This document shows, piece by piece, positions 7,573-16,264 of a stretch of DNA of 64,000 bases (positions within the stretch are counted from its first letter, which is position 1; every line of letters begins with the position of its first letter). The position numbers and the translations under genes were made by a program. The stretch is from Mycolicibacterium sp. BiH015 (lineage in GTDB: Bacteria > Actinomycetota > Actinomycetes > Mycobacteriales > Mycobacteriaceae), in contig NZ_JAQGCZ010000019.1 of NCBI RefSeq assembly GCF_027706845.1, positions 25,517 to 89,516 of the forward strand. Reading direction: 5' to 3'. A model generated the notes under the pieces. It did no database searches, was not told where the DNA came from, and was given only the letters and a program-made list of their open reading frames with translations.

Positions 7573-8762
7573 CCGAGCGCGATTTCGGTGTGCCTCTGTC
7601 GGCGGCGGACCGCGACTTTCACGATGAGGTCAGGGCCTTCCTCGCAGCGGCGCTGACGCCGGATGTCCGTGCCGTCGGCGGTACCGAGACTGATCGCCTA
7701 GATCGTATGCGGCTGTGGCAGAAACGACTCCACGAGGCCGGGCTCGCTGCCATCTCCTGGCCGACGGAGTTCGGCGGCCGCAGTGCGACGCCGTTGCAGC
7801 AGCTGATATTCAACGCGGAGATGGCGGCCGCCCGCACCCCGGAGCCCATCAACCGCAGCGCCATCAACCAGCTCGGCCCGACGATCATCCAGTGGGGCAC
7901 CGACGATCAGCGCGCCTACTACCTCCCGCGCATTCTGTCGGCCGAGGACGTGTGGTGCCAGGGGTTCAGCGAACCCGGTGCGGGCAGCGATCTGGCCTCT
8001 CTCAAAACACAGGCCGTCATCGACGGCGATGAGCTGGTCATCACCGGCCAGAAGGTGTGGACATCGAAGGCGCACTATGCCAATCGGATCTATCTGCTCG
8101 CACGCACTGATCCGGATGCCGAACCGCGCAAAGGTATCAGCTACGTGCTCGCCGATCTCGACACCGAGGGGATCGACGTGCGCCCGATTCGCCAGATTTC
8201 GGGCGACGCCGAATTCAGCGAGGTGTTCTTCGACGCGGCGCGGGTTCCGATCCGCAACGTGCTGGGGCCGCTGCACGACGGCTGGCGGGTCGCCAAATCG
8301 ACGCTCGGCTACGAACGGGTCGGCCAAAGCCGCACGCACCGAATCGAACGTCGCCTGCACATACTCCTCGACATGGCGCGCAGAGGTGACGACTTTGGCG
8401 ACAACGGATTCGAAGACGACTACGTCGCGGATCACCTGGTGCGCTTCACCGCCCAGGTAGAGGCGCTGCGGCAGATCGCGGCCCAGGCTACAGCCGCAGG
8501 CGTTCGCGGCGTCAGCCCCGGACCCGAGGCGTCGATGGCGAAGCTGTTGACCTCGGAGGTCGATCAGGCCATGGCCACCTTTGGCCTCGACTTGGCCGGA
8601 GCCGCCGGTGTTCTCGAACGCGGTTCACCGTCGGCTGCGAAGAATGGAAACGTAGCCAAGAGTTACCTGCTGATGCGCGCCGCGACGTTCGGAGCCGGCA
8701 CGTCCGAGATCCAGCGCAACGTGGTGGCCGAAAGACTGTTGGGGCTGCCCCGTGACCCGTGA
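7569..8762 (+). CDS. acyl-CoA dehydrogenase, FadE type, larger subunit of a pair
   Basis: This 397-residue flavoprotein starts at GTG 7569, overlapping the upstream stop by 4 bases. Family signatures are present: the FSEPGAGSDLASLKT substrate/FAD loop, TGQKVWTS, and the C-terminal GAGTSEIQRN segment near residue 380. At the place of the MCAD catalytic Glu (YEGT) the sequence has GAGT, as in mycobacterial enzymes that use a base elsewhere. The next gene is a shorter dehydrogenase with a TWEH motif. Such pairs form alpha2-beta2 heterotetramers in mycobacterial steroid catabolism and share FAD sites. Expected reaction: alpha,beta-desaturation of a bulky acyl-CoA. Confidence 0.9.
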   Translation: MTERDFGVPLSAADRDFHDEVRAFLAAALTPDVRAVGGTETDRLDRMRLWQKRLHEAGLAAISWPTEFGGRSATPLQQLIFNAEMAAARTPEPINRSAINQLGPTIIQWGTDDQRAYYLPRILSAEDVWCQGFSEPGAGSDLASLKTQAVIDGDELVITGQKVWTSKAHYANRIYLLARTDPDAEPRKGISYVLADLDTEGIDVRPIRQISGDAEFSEVFFDAARVPIRNVLGPLHDGWRVAKSTLGYERVGQSRTHRIERRLHILLDMARRGDDFGDNGFEDDYVADHLVRFTAQVEALRQIAAQATAAGVRGVSPGPEASMAKLLTSEVDQAMATFGLDLAGAAGVLERGSPSAAKNGNVAKSYLLMRAATFGAGTSEIQRNVVAERLLGLPRDP

Positions 8763-9807
8763 ACTCCGACTGTCCTTGCACGACATCGCTGATGTGACAG
8801 AGCAACTCGCTGAACTGCGCACGACGGCGGATGACATCCTCACCCGGATGTGGTCGGTCGGCGACACTCGCGCGCTGCTCGATTCGTCGGGTCCGGCCTA
8901 CGACGCCGACCTCTGGAAAGAGGTCGTCGCACTGGGCTGGGCGGACGTCCTCGTTGACGAATCGCAAGGTGGCGGCGGTGGCGGCATGCGCGAGCTGTGC
9001 GTACTCGCCGAGGCCTCCGGAGCGGCTGCGCTCCCCGTGCCACTGGCGGCTACCGCGGCGGCGAACTGGTGCGAGGCGCGGTGTGTGAGTGGCGTGGCCG
9101 CCATTCTCGGCGAAGCCGACGCCGTGCTGAGCGGCGACGAGGTGACCGGCCGGTGGTCATCCGTTCCCTTCGCCGGCGTGGCGGACAGACTGCTCGTGAT
9201 CGCCCGAGGGAGGGGTGAGACCGTGCTCGGGATCGTCGACGCTGACGGTCCGGGCGTGCGCAGAGAACTCGAGCGGCCACTCGATCACAGCCCCGCGGCG
9301 ACCGTGACGCTCGACGGGGCGCCGTTGCGCCTACTGGCTTCCGGCGCCGATGCCGTGCGCCGCCATCACGACGCTATGAGCAGGGCGCGGCTTGCGACCG
9401 TGGCGGAGTTGATCGGGATCGCCTCCGCGGCCAACGATGCTGCTGTCGAATACGCGAAGATGCGCGTGACATTCGGACAACCGATCGGAGCACGGCAGGC
9501 TGTCAAGCACCGCCTCGTCGATCAGCGCTGCTCGATCGAGGTCGCTCGCGCTTTGGCGAACCGAGCCGCCGACGCGTGCGAACTGGAACATCCCGACCGC
9601 GATGCCCTGGTGTCACTTGCCGTCTTCTGGGCCATCGACTCGTTACGTCGAGTACCTGAAGGGGCCACCCAGGTTTTCGGCGGGATCGCCTACACCTGGG
9701 AGCACGATGCCCACGTGCATCTTCGGCGCGCAGCGACCGCGGTGTCGACGCTCGGTTCTCGGGCCGAGCACCGCGCTGTGGTTAAGGAGTGGATTCGCAC
9801 TCTTTGA
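8752..9807 (+). CDS. acyl-CoA dehydrogenase, FadE type, smaller partner subunit
   Basis: This 351-residue protein starts at GTG 8752 and overlaps the preceding gene by 11 bases. It lacks the SEPGxGSD loop but keeps the C-terminal domain: VTFGQPIGARQAVKH, then FGGIAYTWEHDAH and an Arg-rich end. The TWEH segment marks the smaller half of FadE heterotetramers. It should act with the 7569-8762 product. The gene ends 9 bases from the convergent SnoaL-like gene. Confidence 0.87.
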   Translation: MTRELRLSLHDIADVTEQLAELRTTADDILTRMWSVGDTRALLDSSGPAYDADLWKEVVALGWADVLVDESQGGGGGGMRELCVLAEASGAAALPVPLAATAAANWCEARCVSGVAAILGEADAVLSGDEVTGRWSSVPFAGVADRLLVIARGRGETVLGIVDADGPGVRRELERPLDHSPAATVTLDGAPLRLLASGADAVRRHHDAMSRARLATVAELIGIASAANDAAVEYAKMRVTFGQPIGARQAVKHRLVDQRCSIEVARALANRAADACELEHPDRDALVSLAVFWAIDSLRRVPEGATQVFGGIAYTWEHDAHVHLRRAATAVSTLGSRAEHRAVVKEWIRTL

Positions 9808-9816
9808 CGGATCGCG

Positions 9817-10266
9817 TCAGGCGGGATCGGCCTCACCGAACTCCATGATGAGGTGCGTGAGGCGCAGTTCGGCGATACGCCAGGCCCCGTCGGCGCGCAC
9901 CCACCTGTCGTGGTAATGGCCGAACGCCGTCAACGACGTCCCGTTCTCCCAGACCACTCTCTCCTGCACCGCCCAGATCGCCCGCACCTCATCTGCGGAT
10001 ACGATCTCGAACTCCGGTGAGTGCACCTGGTGCACCGTGACCGCGTCTGCGACCGATGATCTGACTGCTGCCAGAACATCGTCACGGCCCACGATGGCCA
10101 CAGATGACGGATCATCTCCGGCGAGATCGAACGCGACGTCCTCGGTGAGCAGGTCACCGAGAGTTGACCACGCTTTGGTGTCCATCAACCGGCAGTAGCG
10201 CGCCTTGGCTTGTTCCAGTTGCGAGTACACGATCAGCGCTTGAAGGCCACGCTCCGAGCCGGTCAC
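9817..10266 (-). CDS. SnoaL/NTF2-like protein
   Basis: This 149-residue protein has an NTF2-like alpha+beta cone fold (SnoaL-4 type). I chose GTG 10266, which forms a GTGA overlap with the P450 stop; the upstream part of the frame is antisense to the P450. The pattern ARYCRLMDTKAWSTLGDLL, a central strand region with His (VHQVHSPEFE) and WRIAELRLTHL at the end is typical. Members include cyclases, hydratases and isomerases, but many have no known activity. It is translationally coupled to a P450 and is one of four such proteins in the window (also 33777, 48839 and 58137). Confidence 0.8.
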   Translation of the reverse strand: MTGSERGLQALIVYSQLEQAKARYCRLMDTKAWSTLGDLLTEDVAFDLAGDDPSSVAIVGRDDVLAAVRSSVADAVTVHQVHSPEFEIVSADEVRAIWAVQERVVWENGTSLTAFGHYHDRWVRADGAWRIAELRLTHLIMEFGEADPA

Positions 10267-11489
10267 GTCAACTCGAGTTCGAGGTGGTCGAGCCGTCGCA
10301 CCAAGATGCTGGGCAGCCAACAACCTACCTCAACGGCCCTGATCCAGTCGGTGCGCTCCAAAGTCGTCCGCAACACTGTCGTCGCCTCCAGCCGAGCGAG
10401 CGCGGCACCGACGCAGAAATGCGCGCCCTTGCCGAAAGTCATGTGGCTCTTGCCGCGTGGGCGGTCCAGTCGGAACTCGTTCGGGTCATCGAACTGGCTA
10501 GGATCGCGATTGACGGCACCCCACAGCAGAAGGAGCCGCGACCCGGCCGACAGCGACACTCCCCCGAGAGTGGTGTCGGACACGACGTGCCGGTAATGCC
10601 CACGAAACGGGGGTTCGAACCGCAGCGCCTCCTCGATGAAGGCGGGGAGCAGTTCGGGCTCGCGCCTCAGCCTGCGCTGCAGATCCGGGCGGGTGGACAG
10701 CAGCCACATCGCTGTGCCGAGAAGTGAGGCAGTCGATTCGCCGCCCGCACTGAACAGGGTCAGCATGATCACGCGCGCAGACGTGTCATCGAGCCGACCT
10801 GACTCGCATGCTGTCGCGAGATCGCCCAGCAGGTTGTCACCGGGATCCGCTGCGGCGCAGTCGAAGTGCTCGCTGATGTAGCCACTGAGTTCCATCGCGG
10901 CCATAGCTGCCGCGTTCAGCTGCTCTGCGGAGACCAGTCCGTCGAACAGTTGCGTGGTGGCGTATCCGGACGCGATGAGCATGTCGACATCCTCGGCGGG
11001 CAAGCCGATGATCCGCGCCACCACCATCATCGGGAGCCGATTCGCGACCGCGCTCATCCATTCGATGCGACTGCCCTCGACACCGTCGGTCAGCAGCCCG
11101 TCAGCGGTCTCGCCGACGAATTCCTCAGCCGCCTTGATGCGCTTGGCTGCGAGCTGCGGAACGAGCATCTTGCGGTGCTGCGCGTGCGCGGGGCCGTCGG
11201 CCGTCGCCAAGACGTGTGACGCGCCGCCCAGCCCCTCCATCTCCGCCGCCCTGACCCCGCCCTGTGCCGAATACGTCATGGCGGCAGTCAGATTCGATGA
11301 GAAAATCTCGGGTCGTGCGATGACCTCGTTGACTTCGTCCCAGCCACACACGACATGGAAGGACGAATCTCCGATGCGGTGCACTGGCCCCAACGCACGC
11401 ATCCGCTCGTACAGTGGGTAGGGATCCTGAATGCTGGCGTCGTCGAAGAACTCGATCGTGCCGCGGTCGCCCCTCCGGGTGTGCCTCAC
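10263..11489 (-). CDS. cytochrome P450
   Basis: This 408-residue soluble bacterial P450 starts at GTG 11489, 6 bases after the preceding P450. The I-helix oxygen-activation motif is FSAGGEST, the K-helix ExxR is EEALR, and the heme loop is FGKGAHFCVGAALAR with Cys359 as thiolate ligand. The residue before the acid-alcohol pair is Gly. It needs an electron-transfer partner; the only ferredoxin in the window is at 28738. It probably hydroxylates an unactivated carbon of the pathway substrate. I cannot assign a CYP family from memory with confidence. Confidence 0.93.
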   Translation of the reverse strand: MRHTRRGDRGTIEFFDDASIQDPYPLYERMRALGPVHRIGDSSFHVVCGWDEVNEVIARPEIFSSNLTAAMTYSAQGGVRAAEMEGLGGASHVLATADGPAHAQHRKMLVPQLAAKRIKAAEEFVGETADGLLTDGVEGSRIEWMSAVANRLPMMVVARIIGLPAEDVDMLIASGYATTQLFDGLVSAEQLNAAAMAAMELSGYISEHFDCAAADPGDNLLGDLATACESGRLDDTSARVIMLTLFSAGGESTASLLGTAMWLLSTRPDLQRRLRREPELLPAFIEEALRFEPPFRGHYRHVVSDTTLGGVSLSAGSRLLLLWGAVNRDPSQFDDPNEFRLDRPRGKSHMTFGKGAHFCVGAALARLEATTVLRTTLERTDWIRAVEVGCWLPSILVRRLDHLELELT

Positions 11490-11495
11490 CGGAGG

Positions 11496-12710
11496 TCAGC
11501 GGTAGTCCAGGGTGACAGGCAGGCGATCGTAGGTGTGAACGAGAGACGATGGCCGGAGTACACCCTCACCGGTGACGCGCAGCCCCTTCGTCCGCTTGAT
11601 CAACTCGTCGAGAACCACGCGCGCTTCCCGTCGGGCCAGCGCGGCGCCCATGCAGAAGTGCTCCCCGACCCCGAAGCCGAGATGCCCCGCGGCGTCGGCG
11701 CGATGGACGTCGAACTGCTCTGCGGTCGGTCCCCAGTGCTCGGCGTCGCGATTGGCCGACGCGTAGGCCAGCAGCAGCCCGTCGCCCTCCCGAATCGTCA
11801 CTCCGCGGACCTCGACGTCGTGAGCGGCTTGCCGCGCCATACTCATCACGGGCGTCCACCAACGCAGCACCTCCTCCACCGCGTTATTGCCCACCTCGGG
11901 ATCAGCGAGTGCTTGCTGGGCTTGGTCGGGGTGCATGTCGAAACAGGCTGCGATGCCGGCAATCAGGCTCTGCGTGGTCTCGCTGCCGGCCGCCAAGAGG
12001 GTGAGCGCGTACGTCATCACCTGGATCTCGTTCAACGGCTCACCGTCGATGCGCACCTGGGACAGCATCGACAGCAGATCGTCGGTGGGTGCGCTCGCGC
12101 GTTCGGCGACGAGCGCCATCAGATAGGGCGCCACCTCCCCGAAGATCAATTCCATGTCGCCGTCGTCCGCGACGCCGCTGCCCACCTTCGCGATCGTGGT
12201 GGCCCAGCCCGCCACCTTCGCCCAGTCCTCTTCCGGCACACCGAGCAGATGGGCGAAGACGTACACCGGGAACGGCTCGGCGACTCGTTCTATCCAGTCG
12301 AACTCCCCGTCGGGGAGGCCGTCGAAGATGGTGGCGATCACCTCGCGTACCCGGTCCTCGATCTTGGCCACAGCTGCAGGAGTGAAGCGCACGCCGATCG
12401 CTTTGCGGTGTGCGCGATGCTCCGGCGGGTCCATGAAGAGGATTCCGCGGCCGCCGTACCCCTGGGGGTCGCGGCCCTCACGATGCGCGATCAGGTCCAT
12501 CATGATGCCGATGCGTTCGGACTTGAACTTCTCGGGCCGCGCGGAGATCGTCTTGATGTCGGCGTATTTCGTGACGACCCAGAACTTGCCCTGCTCGTAC
12601 CAGTGCACCGGATCCGTGTCACGCAGGTGCAGGAACGTCGCGTTGGGGTCACCGAGGTAAAACGAAGCGTCGTCGAAACGGGCTTCGGACAGGGCTGTGG
12701 TCGTCACCAT
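11496..12710 (-). CDS. cytochrome P450
   Basis: This 404-residue P450 starts at ATG 12710; the 29 residues upstream in the frame are promoter sequence. The I-helix is LLAAGSETT, ExxR is EEVLR, and the heme loop is FGVGEHFCMGAALAR (Cys353). An MDPPEHRAHRK segment in the C-helix region is typical of mycobacterial P450s. No clear ribosome-binding site precedes the start, so the transcript may be leaderless. It heads a leftward three-gene unit with a second P450 and a SnoaL-like protein. Confidence 0.93.
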   Translation of the reverse strand: MVTTTALSEARFDDASFYLGDPNATFLHLRDTDPVHWYEQGKFWVVTKYADIKTISARPEKFKSERIGIMMDLIAHREGRDPQGYGGRGILFMDPPEHRAHRKAIGVRFTPAAVAKIEDRVREVIATIFDGLPDGEFDWIERVAEPFPVYVFAHLLGVPEEDWAKVAGWATTIAKVGSGVADDGDMELIFGEVAPYLMALVAERASAPTDDLLSMLSQVRIDGEPLNEIQVMTYALTLLAAGSETTQSLIAGIAACFDMHPDQAQQALADPEVGNNAVEEVLRWWTPVMSMARQAAHDVEVRGVTIREGDGLLLAYASANRDAEHWGPTAEQFDVHRADAAGHLGFGVGEHFCMGAALARREARVVLDELIKRTKGLRVTGEGVLRPSSLVHTYDRLPVTLDYR

Positions 12711-12722
12711 TCCTGAACAATA

Positions 12723-12737
12723 GAACATCATATGTGA
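12723..12737 (+). promoter_or_regulatory. copy of the locus-wide 15-base element near the P450 start
   Basis: The site reads GAACATCATATGTGA, with GAACA and TGT in register. It begins 13 bases from the P450 start codon, a position where a bound protein would block a leaderless promoter. A second, better copy lies 44 bases further at 12781. Confidence 0.45.
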
Positions 12738-12780
12738 ATGTGTGAAGCGCGTCTCTCTGCCGTGAAGTTGGACAACAATC

Positions 12781-12795
12781 GAACGAATACTGTTC
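12781..12795 (-). promoter_or_regulatory. best palindromic copy of the locus-wide element
   Basis: The plus strand reads GAACGAATACTGTTC, a perfect GAAC-N7-GTTC dyad; the minus strand reads GAACAGTATTCGTTC. It lies between the divergent P450 (12710) and CoA transferase (12842) starts. On the minus strand it is preceded by AACAATT, an extension also seen at the 31382 copy and partly at 60784. Confidence 0.65.
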
Positions 12796-12841
12796 AATTG
12801 TTATGTTCAAAAGATTCGACCACGGCAGGAGCTGACGCGAG

Positions 12842-14929
12842 GTGACCGACGCAGTGCCGACCTCGGAGTTTCTGTCGGGAATCCGGGTGCTGCAAGCCGG
12901 CAGCGGCGTGACCGGATCTGCGGCCGCTGCGTTGCTCGCATTCCTCGGCGCCGATGTCACCAGAACTGCACCGACGCGCAATTGCCGAGCTGGGCCGCTC
13001 ATCGCCACGGCCAACGGGACGGCGGCGGCCGTAGACCTCGTACTGGACCGCGGAAAGAACGTCCTGGCCGACGGAATCGACGCGGACCCCGCCGACTACG
13101 ACATCGTCATCACGGACGGCGCCGCATCGGCTGTCGCCCCGCGCGACGGACTCGTACTCGTCACGGTGTCACCCTTCGGTGCGACCGGCCCGCTGAGCCA
13201 CAGACCGGGGGGCGAGATCACCATGCAGGCCAGCGGCGGCCTGCTGGCCACCATCGAGGACGCCGCCGGCGTCCCTGTGCCGGCGCCCGGCTACGTCGCA
13301 TCGAAGGCCGCGGGCGCGGTGACGGCACTGGCCGCCCTGCACGGGTTGGACCGCCGCAACCGCGACGGCGGCGCGGTCGTGGTCGACGTGTCAGCTCAAG
13401 AGGCCGTCATCTTCACGGCGGCTCTACCGGAGTGTGCGCACGTCCTGTATCGATGCCCTGGCCGGGCGGGCAGCGGACGCTACCTGGCGCCGTCCGGCGT
13501 ATTCCCTTGCCGCGACGGCCTCGTCCGCATCACCGCTGTGGAGAACCATCAATGGAAGGGACTTCGGGCCGCCCTCGGCAACCCGGAATGGGCGGCCGGG
13601 CTGGACGAGCGGCCCGCCCGCATCGAGAACGCTGACCTCATCAACGCTCGGGTGACCGAGTGGACGTCCGAACAGCACAAGGCCCACTGTGCAGACCTGC
13701 TGCAAGCCCATGGCGTGCCGTCCACTCCGGTCAATCACCCATCAGAACTCCTCGCATCGCCACAGTTCGCGCACCGAGGGTCGTTGCATTCCGTTCGACT
13801 CGCCGGAACCGACACAGTGGTTCTCGGTCCGCCGTGGTCGGTCAATCGGGGGTTCCCTACCGCGCAGGCGCGGCGGAAAGGGCTCGCCGGCTTGCGCATC
13901 GCCGAACTGACCCATGTGCTGGCCGGCCCGATCGTGGGTGCTCTGCTCGGAGCCATGGGCGCTACCGTCGCGCGCATCGAGGATCCCGAACGACTCGACA
14001 TATACCGCCGCAGCGGGCCGTTCGCCGACGGTGTCGCAGGCCCGGAGCGGGGCGCCTACTACGCGGTGGCCAATCATTCCAAGCGCAGCGTGTTGCTTGA
14101 TCCGGCCCACCCCCGTGAAGACGTGGCCGCGATCCTTGCGGATTCGGACGTGCTGATCGAGAACGTGGGCTCCTCTCGACTGCAGCGGCTCGGGGTTGAT
14201 CCGGGCCAGCTCGGCGAATCAGGGCGGTTGACGCTGCGCGTTTCAGGCTTCGGCTCAGATGGCCCACTGGCGGGATACCGTGTGTACGCCAACAACGTTC
14301 AGTCCTACGGCGGGCTCGCAGGCCTGACCACGACACCCGACGGGACCCCCGCGCGCTTGGGCACCGTCCTCGCGGACCCACTTTCGTCGGTGGTCGGCGC
14401 CGTGGTGGTCGCCGCGTGGGCGATCGGGCCGTGTCGAACCACCGGAGCGGTTGTCGATCTCTCGATGGCCGAGGTGGTCGCGTCGACCGTGTCCGAGTTC
14501 GTGGCGGCCGCGCTGACCGAACACCAGCCGGCCAACGACGCCGTAGCCCGCGGTGTCCACCGTGCAACTGACAATCGTTGGGTAGCAGTCGAACTGCGCG
14601 ATGAGAAGACCCACGCCGAGCAGGCGGAGCTCGTGGCGATGCTCATCGCCACGAACCGCGCCGACGACGCGGCATTCAAACTGCAGGGTGCAGGCATCGA
14701 AGCCGCGGTCATCCGCCGCGCCGACGAACTGGTCACCGACCCGCACCTGGCAGCTCGCGGATTCTTCCCCGAGATCGCACATCCCGACCCGGATCTTGGT
14801 ATCGGCCGGCTGGTCGGGCTGCCGTGGCGATTTTCCGGGGAGGGCCCGGTGCCACTCGCACCGCCGCCCGCACTCGGGAGTTCGACCGCCCACTACACGA
14901 GGACATCGCATGCCGACACCACCATCTGA
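12842..14929 (+). CDS. double-length class III (CaiB/BaiF) CoA transferase, tandem fusion
   Basis: This 695-residue protein contains two CaiB-like modules, about residues 8-345 and 350-690. Each has the N-terminal Rossmann-type start (GIRVLQAGSG and GLRIAELTHV) and an RLxxLG or similar middle. Typical single family members are about 400 residues and act as intertwined dimers, so this chain may form a pseudo-dimer. The position of the catalytic Asp (Asp169 in formyl-CoA transferase) is Glu in both halves (VDVSAQEA and VDLSMAEV). The start is GTG 12842. The 3' end overlaps the OB-domain gene by 20 bases. It probably transfers CoA between carboxylic acids in the pathway, if active. Confidence 0.85.
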   Translation: MTDAVPTSEFLSGIRVLQAGSGVTGSAAAALLAFLGADVTRTAPTRNCRAGPLIATANGTAAAVDLVLDRGKNVLADGIDADPADYDIVITDGAASAVAPRDGLVLVTVSPFGATGPLSHRPGGEITMQASGGLLATIEDAAGVPVPAPGYVASKAAGAVTALAALHGLDRRNRDGGAVVVDVSAQEAVIFTAALPECAHVLYRCPGRAGSGRYLAPSGVFPCRDGLVRITAVENHQWKGLRAALGNPEWAAGLDERPARIENADLINARVTEWTSEQHKAHCADLLQAHGVPSTPVNHPSELLASPQFAHRGSLHSVRLAGTDTVVLGPPWSVNRGFPTAQARRKGLAGLRIAELTHVLAGPIVGALLGAMGATVARIEDPERLDIYRRSGPFADGVAGPERGAYYAVANHSKRSVLLDPAHPREDVAAILADSDVLIENVGSSRLQRLGVDPGQLGESGRLTLRVSGFGSDGPLAGYRVYANNVQSYGGLAGLTTTPDGTPARLGTVLADPLSSVVGAVVVAAWAIGPCRTTGAVVDLSMAEVVASTVSEFVAAALTEHQPANDAVARGVHRATDNRWVAVELRDEKTHAEQAELVAMLIATNRADDAAFKLQGAGIEAAVIRRADELVTDPHLAARGFFPEIAHPDPDLGIGRLVGLPWRFSGEGPVPLAPPPALGSSTAHYTRTSHADTTI

Positions 14930-15149
14930 CCGCGTCGCCACTGTGTGGTCATCGACGTTCATTCCGTCGAAGTCGCCGTTTTCGGATTTCGGGGCCGACG
15001 GCTACAGCGTCGCGTGGGTCGACACGGCCGAGGGACGCATCCAGGTGCTGGTCGAAGGCGACCGGCCGGCTTCGGGCACCGTCGGCGCGGTGGTCGTGAG
15101 GACCCTCGACGAGCAGGCGGTCGACGTCTTCACCGCGGGTCACGCGTGA
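14910..15149 (+). CDS. stand-alone OB domain of the DUF35 family, no zinc ribbon
   Basis: This 79-residue protein starts at ATG 14910 inside the end of the CoA transferase gene and ends in a GTGA overlap with the thiolase gene. It matches only the OB half of DUF35 proteins (TVWSSTFIP, then YSVAWVDTAEGRIQVLVEG) and has no cysteines, so the N-terminal zinc ribbon is missing. Its position directly before a thiolase repeats the OB-fold/thiolase pairing seen at 3321 and 49240. It is likely the accessory subunit of the downstream thiolase-like protein. Confidence 0.75.
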   Translation: MPTPPSDRVATVWSSTFIPSKSPFSDFGADGYSVAWVDTAEGRIQVLVEGDRPASGTVGAVVVRTLDEQAVDVFTAGHA

Positions 15150-16264
15150 ACACGACATATCTCACCGGAGTCGGGCTCACCGAGTTCGGCAGACACGGTG
15201 AGATCCCGCTGTCGGACCTCGGTGTCGCTGCGGCTCGAAAAGCTCTGGCGGACGCCGAAATCGACTATGCCGACGTCGGCGAGGTCTTCACCGCGTCGGC
15301 GCTGGCCCCACCCCAGACAGGCTTGAGGGTCGCCCTCGCTCTGGGGCGCACGGGGATTCCCGTGACCGCGATTGAAAGCGCCTCGGCAGGTGGTCTTGTC
15401 GCGCTTCGCCACGCTGTGTGGGCGGTCGCGTCCGGACGCTGTCGAACAGCCTTGGCGATCGGCTATGAGAAGACAACCGCTTTGGAACCGGGCGGCGTCG
15501 TTCCCGCTGCGGTCGGCTTCTGGGATCGCTTCCCCCCGCAAACCCACTATGCCATCGAAGCGGCACGGTGGCTGTACGACTCAGGCTGCGGCCCCGATGT
15601 CATCGCGGCGGTTGCGGCCAAGTCGCACAACCACGCCCGGCTCAATCCGCTGGCGGCCAGGCGAAGCGTCGAACCGGTCACCGTCGCCGACGTCCTCGGT
15701 GCGCGCATGGTGGCCGAGCCCCTGACCAAGATGATGTGCCACGCATCCGTCGACGGAGGTGCGGCGGTGGTCGTCACCGCGGACCCACGCCCCCGATCGG
15801 TGTCGGTCCTCTCGATCGAACAGACAAGCTGGCCGGCAGATCCGGCATGGCCGCTCGTCGGGCCCGTCGTGGGGCCACCGTCGCAGTTGACCCTGACCGC
15901 TCAACGGGCGTACGCGGCCGCCGGCGTGACGCCTTCCGACATCGACGTGGTGTCCCTGCACGACATGTGCGCCAGCGAGGAGATCACGGCCCTGGTGGCG
16001 ATGGGACTGGCCGACTCATCCGACATCGCGAAGCTGGTCGAGGCCGGCGGCCTCGCCTACGACGGGGCACTCCCGGTGAACACCGACGGCGGCTGCATCG
16101 CACGTGGCCACCCGATCGGAGCCACCGGCCTGGCGCAAGCCGCGGAGGTGGTCGTCCAACTGCGCGGTGAGGCGCAGCACCGACAGGTGCGCAGTCCCCG
16201 CATCGGGTTGGTTCAGGCGGTGGGAGGCGGTGGCTCGTGCGCCGCCGCCGTGCTCAGAGCCTGA
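15146..16264 (+). CDS. SCP-x-type thiolase-like protein
   Basis: This 372-residue protein starts at GTG 15146, coupled to the OB-domain gene. The C-terminal thiolase signature is complete (NTDGGCIARGHPIGATG) and SLHDMCASEE resembles the SCP-x His-Asp segment. The N-terminal nucleophile region reads ESASAGG, with Ser where thiolases have Cys, so classical thiolysis is doubtful. It could act as a retro-aldolase, a Claisen enzyme with another base, or a lipid-transfer protein. Its stop at 16262-16264 directly abuts the stop of the convergent CoA transferase. Confidence 0.85.
   Translation: MNTTYLTGVGLTEFGRHGEIPLSDLGVAAARKALADAEIDYADVGEVFTASALAPPQTGLRVALALGRTGIPVTAIESASAGGLVALRHAVWAVASGRCRTALAIGYEKTTALEPGGVVPAAVGFWDRFPPQTHYAIEAARWLYDSGCGPDVIAAVAAKSHNHARLNPLAARRSVEPVTVADVLGARMVAEPLTKMMCHASVDGGAAVVVTADPRPRSVSVLSIEQTSWPADPAWPLVGPVVGPPSQLTLTAQRAYAAAGVTPSDIDVVSLHDMCASEEITALVAMGLADSSDIAKLVEAGGLAYDGALPVNTDGGCIARGHPIGATGLAQAAEVVVQLRGEAQHRQVRSPRIGLVQAVGGGGSCAAAVLRA

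Noticed and set aside
11355..12716. A 453-codon plus-strand frame opposite the P450 at 11496
   Set aside because: No motif and unlikely composition; the P450 on the other strand has all signature residues.
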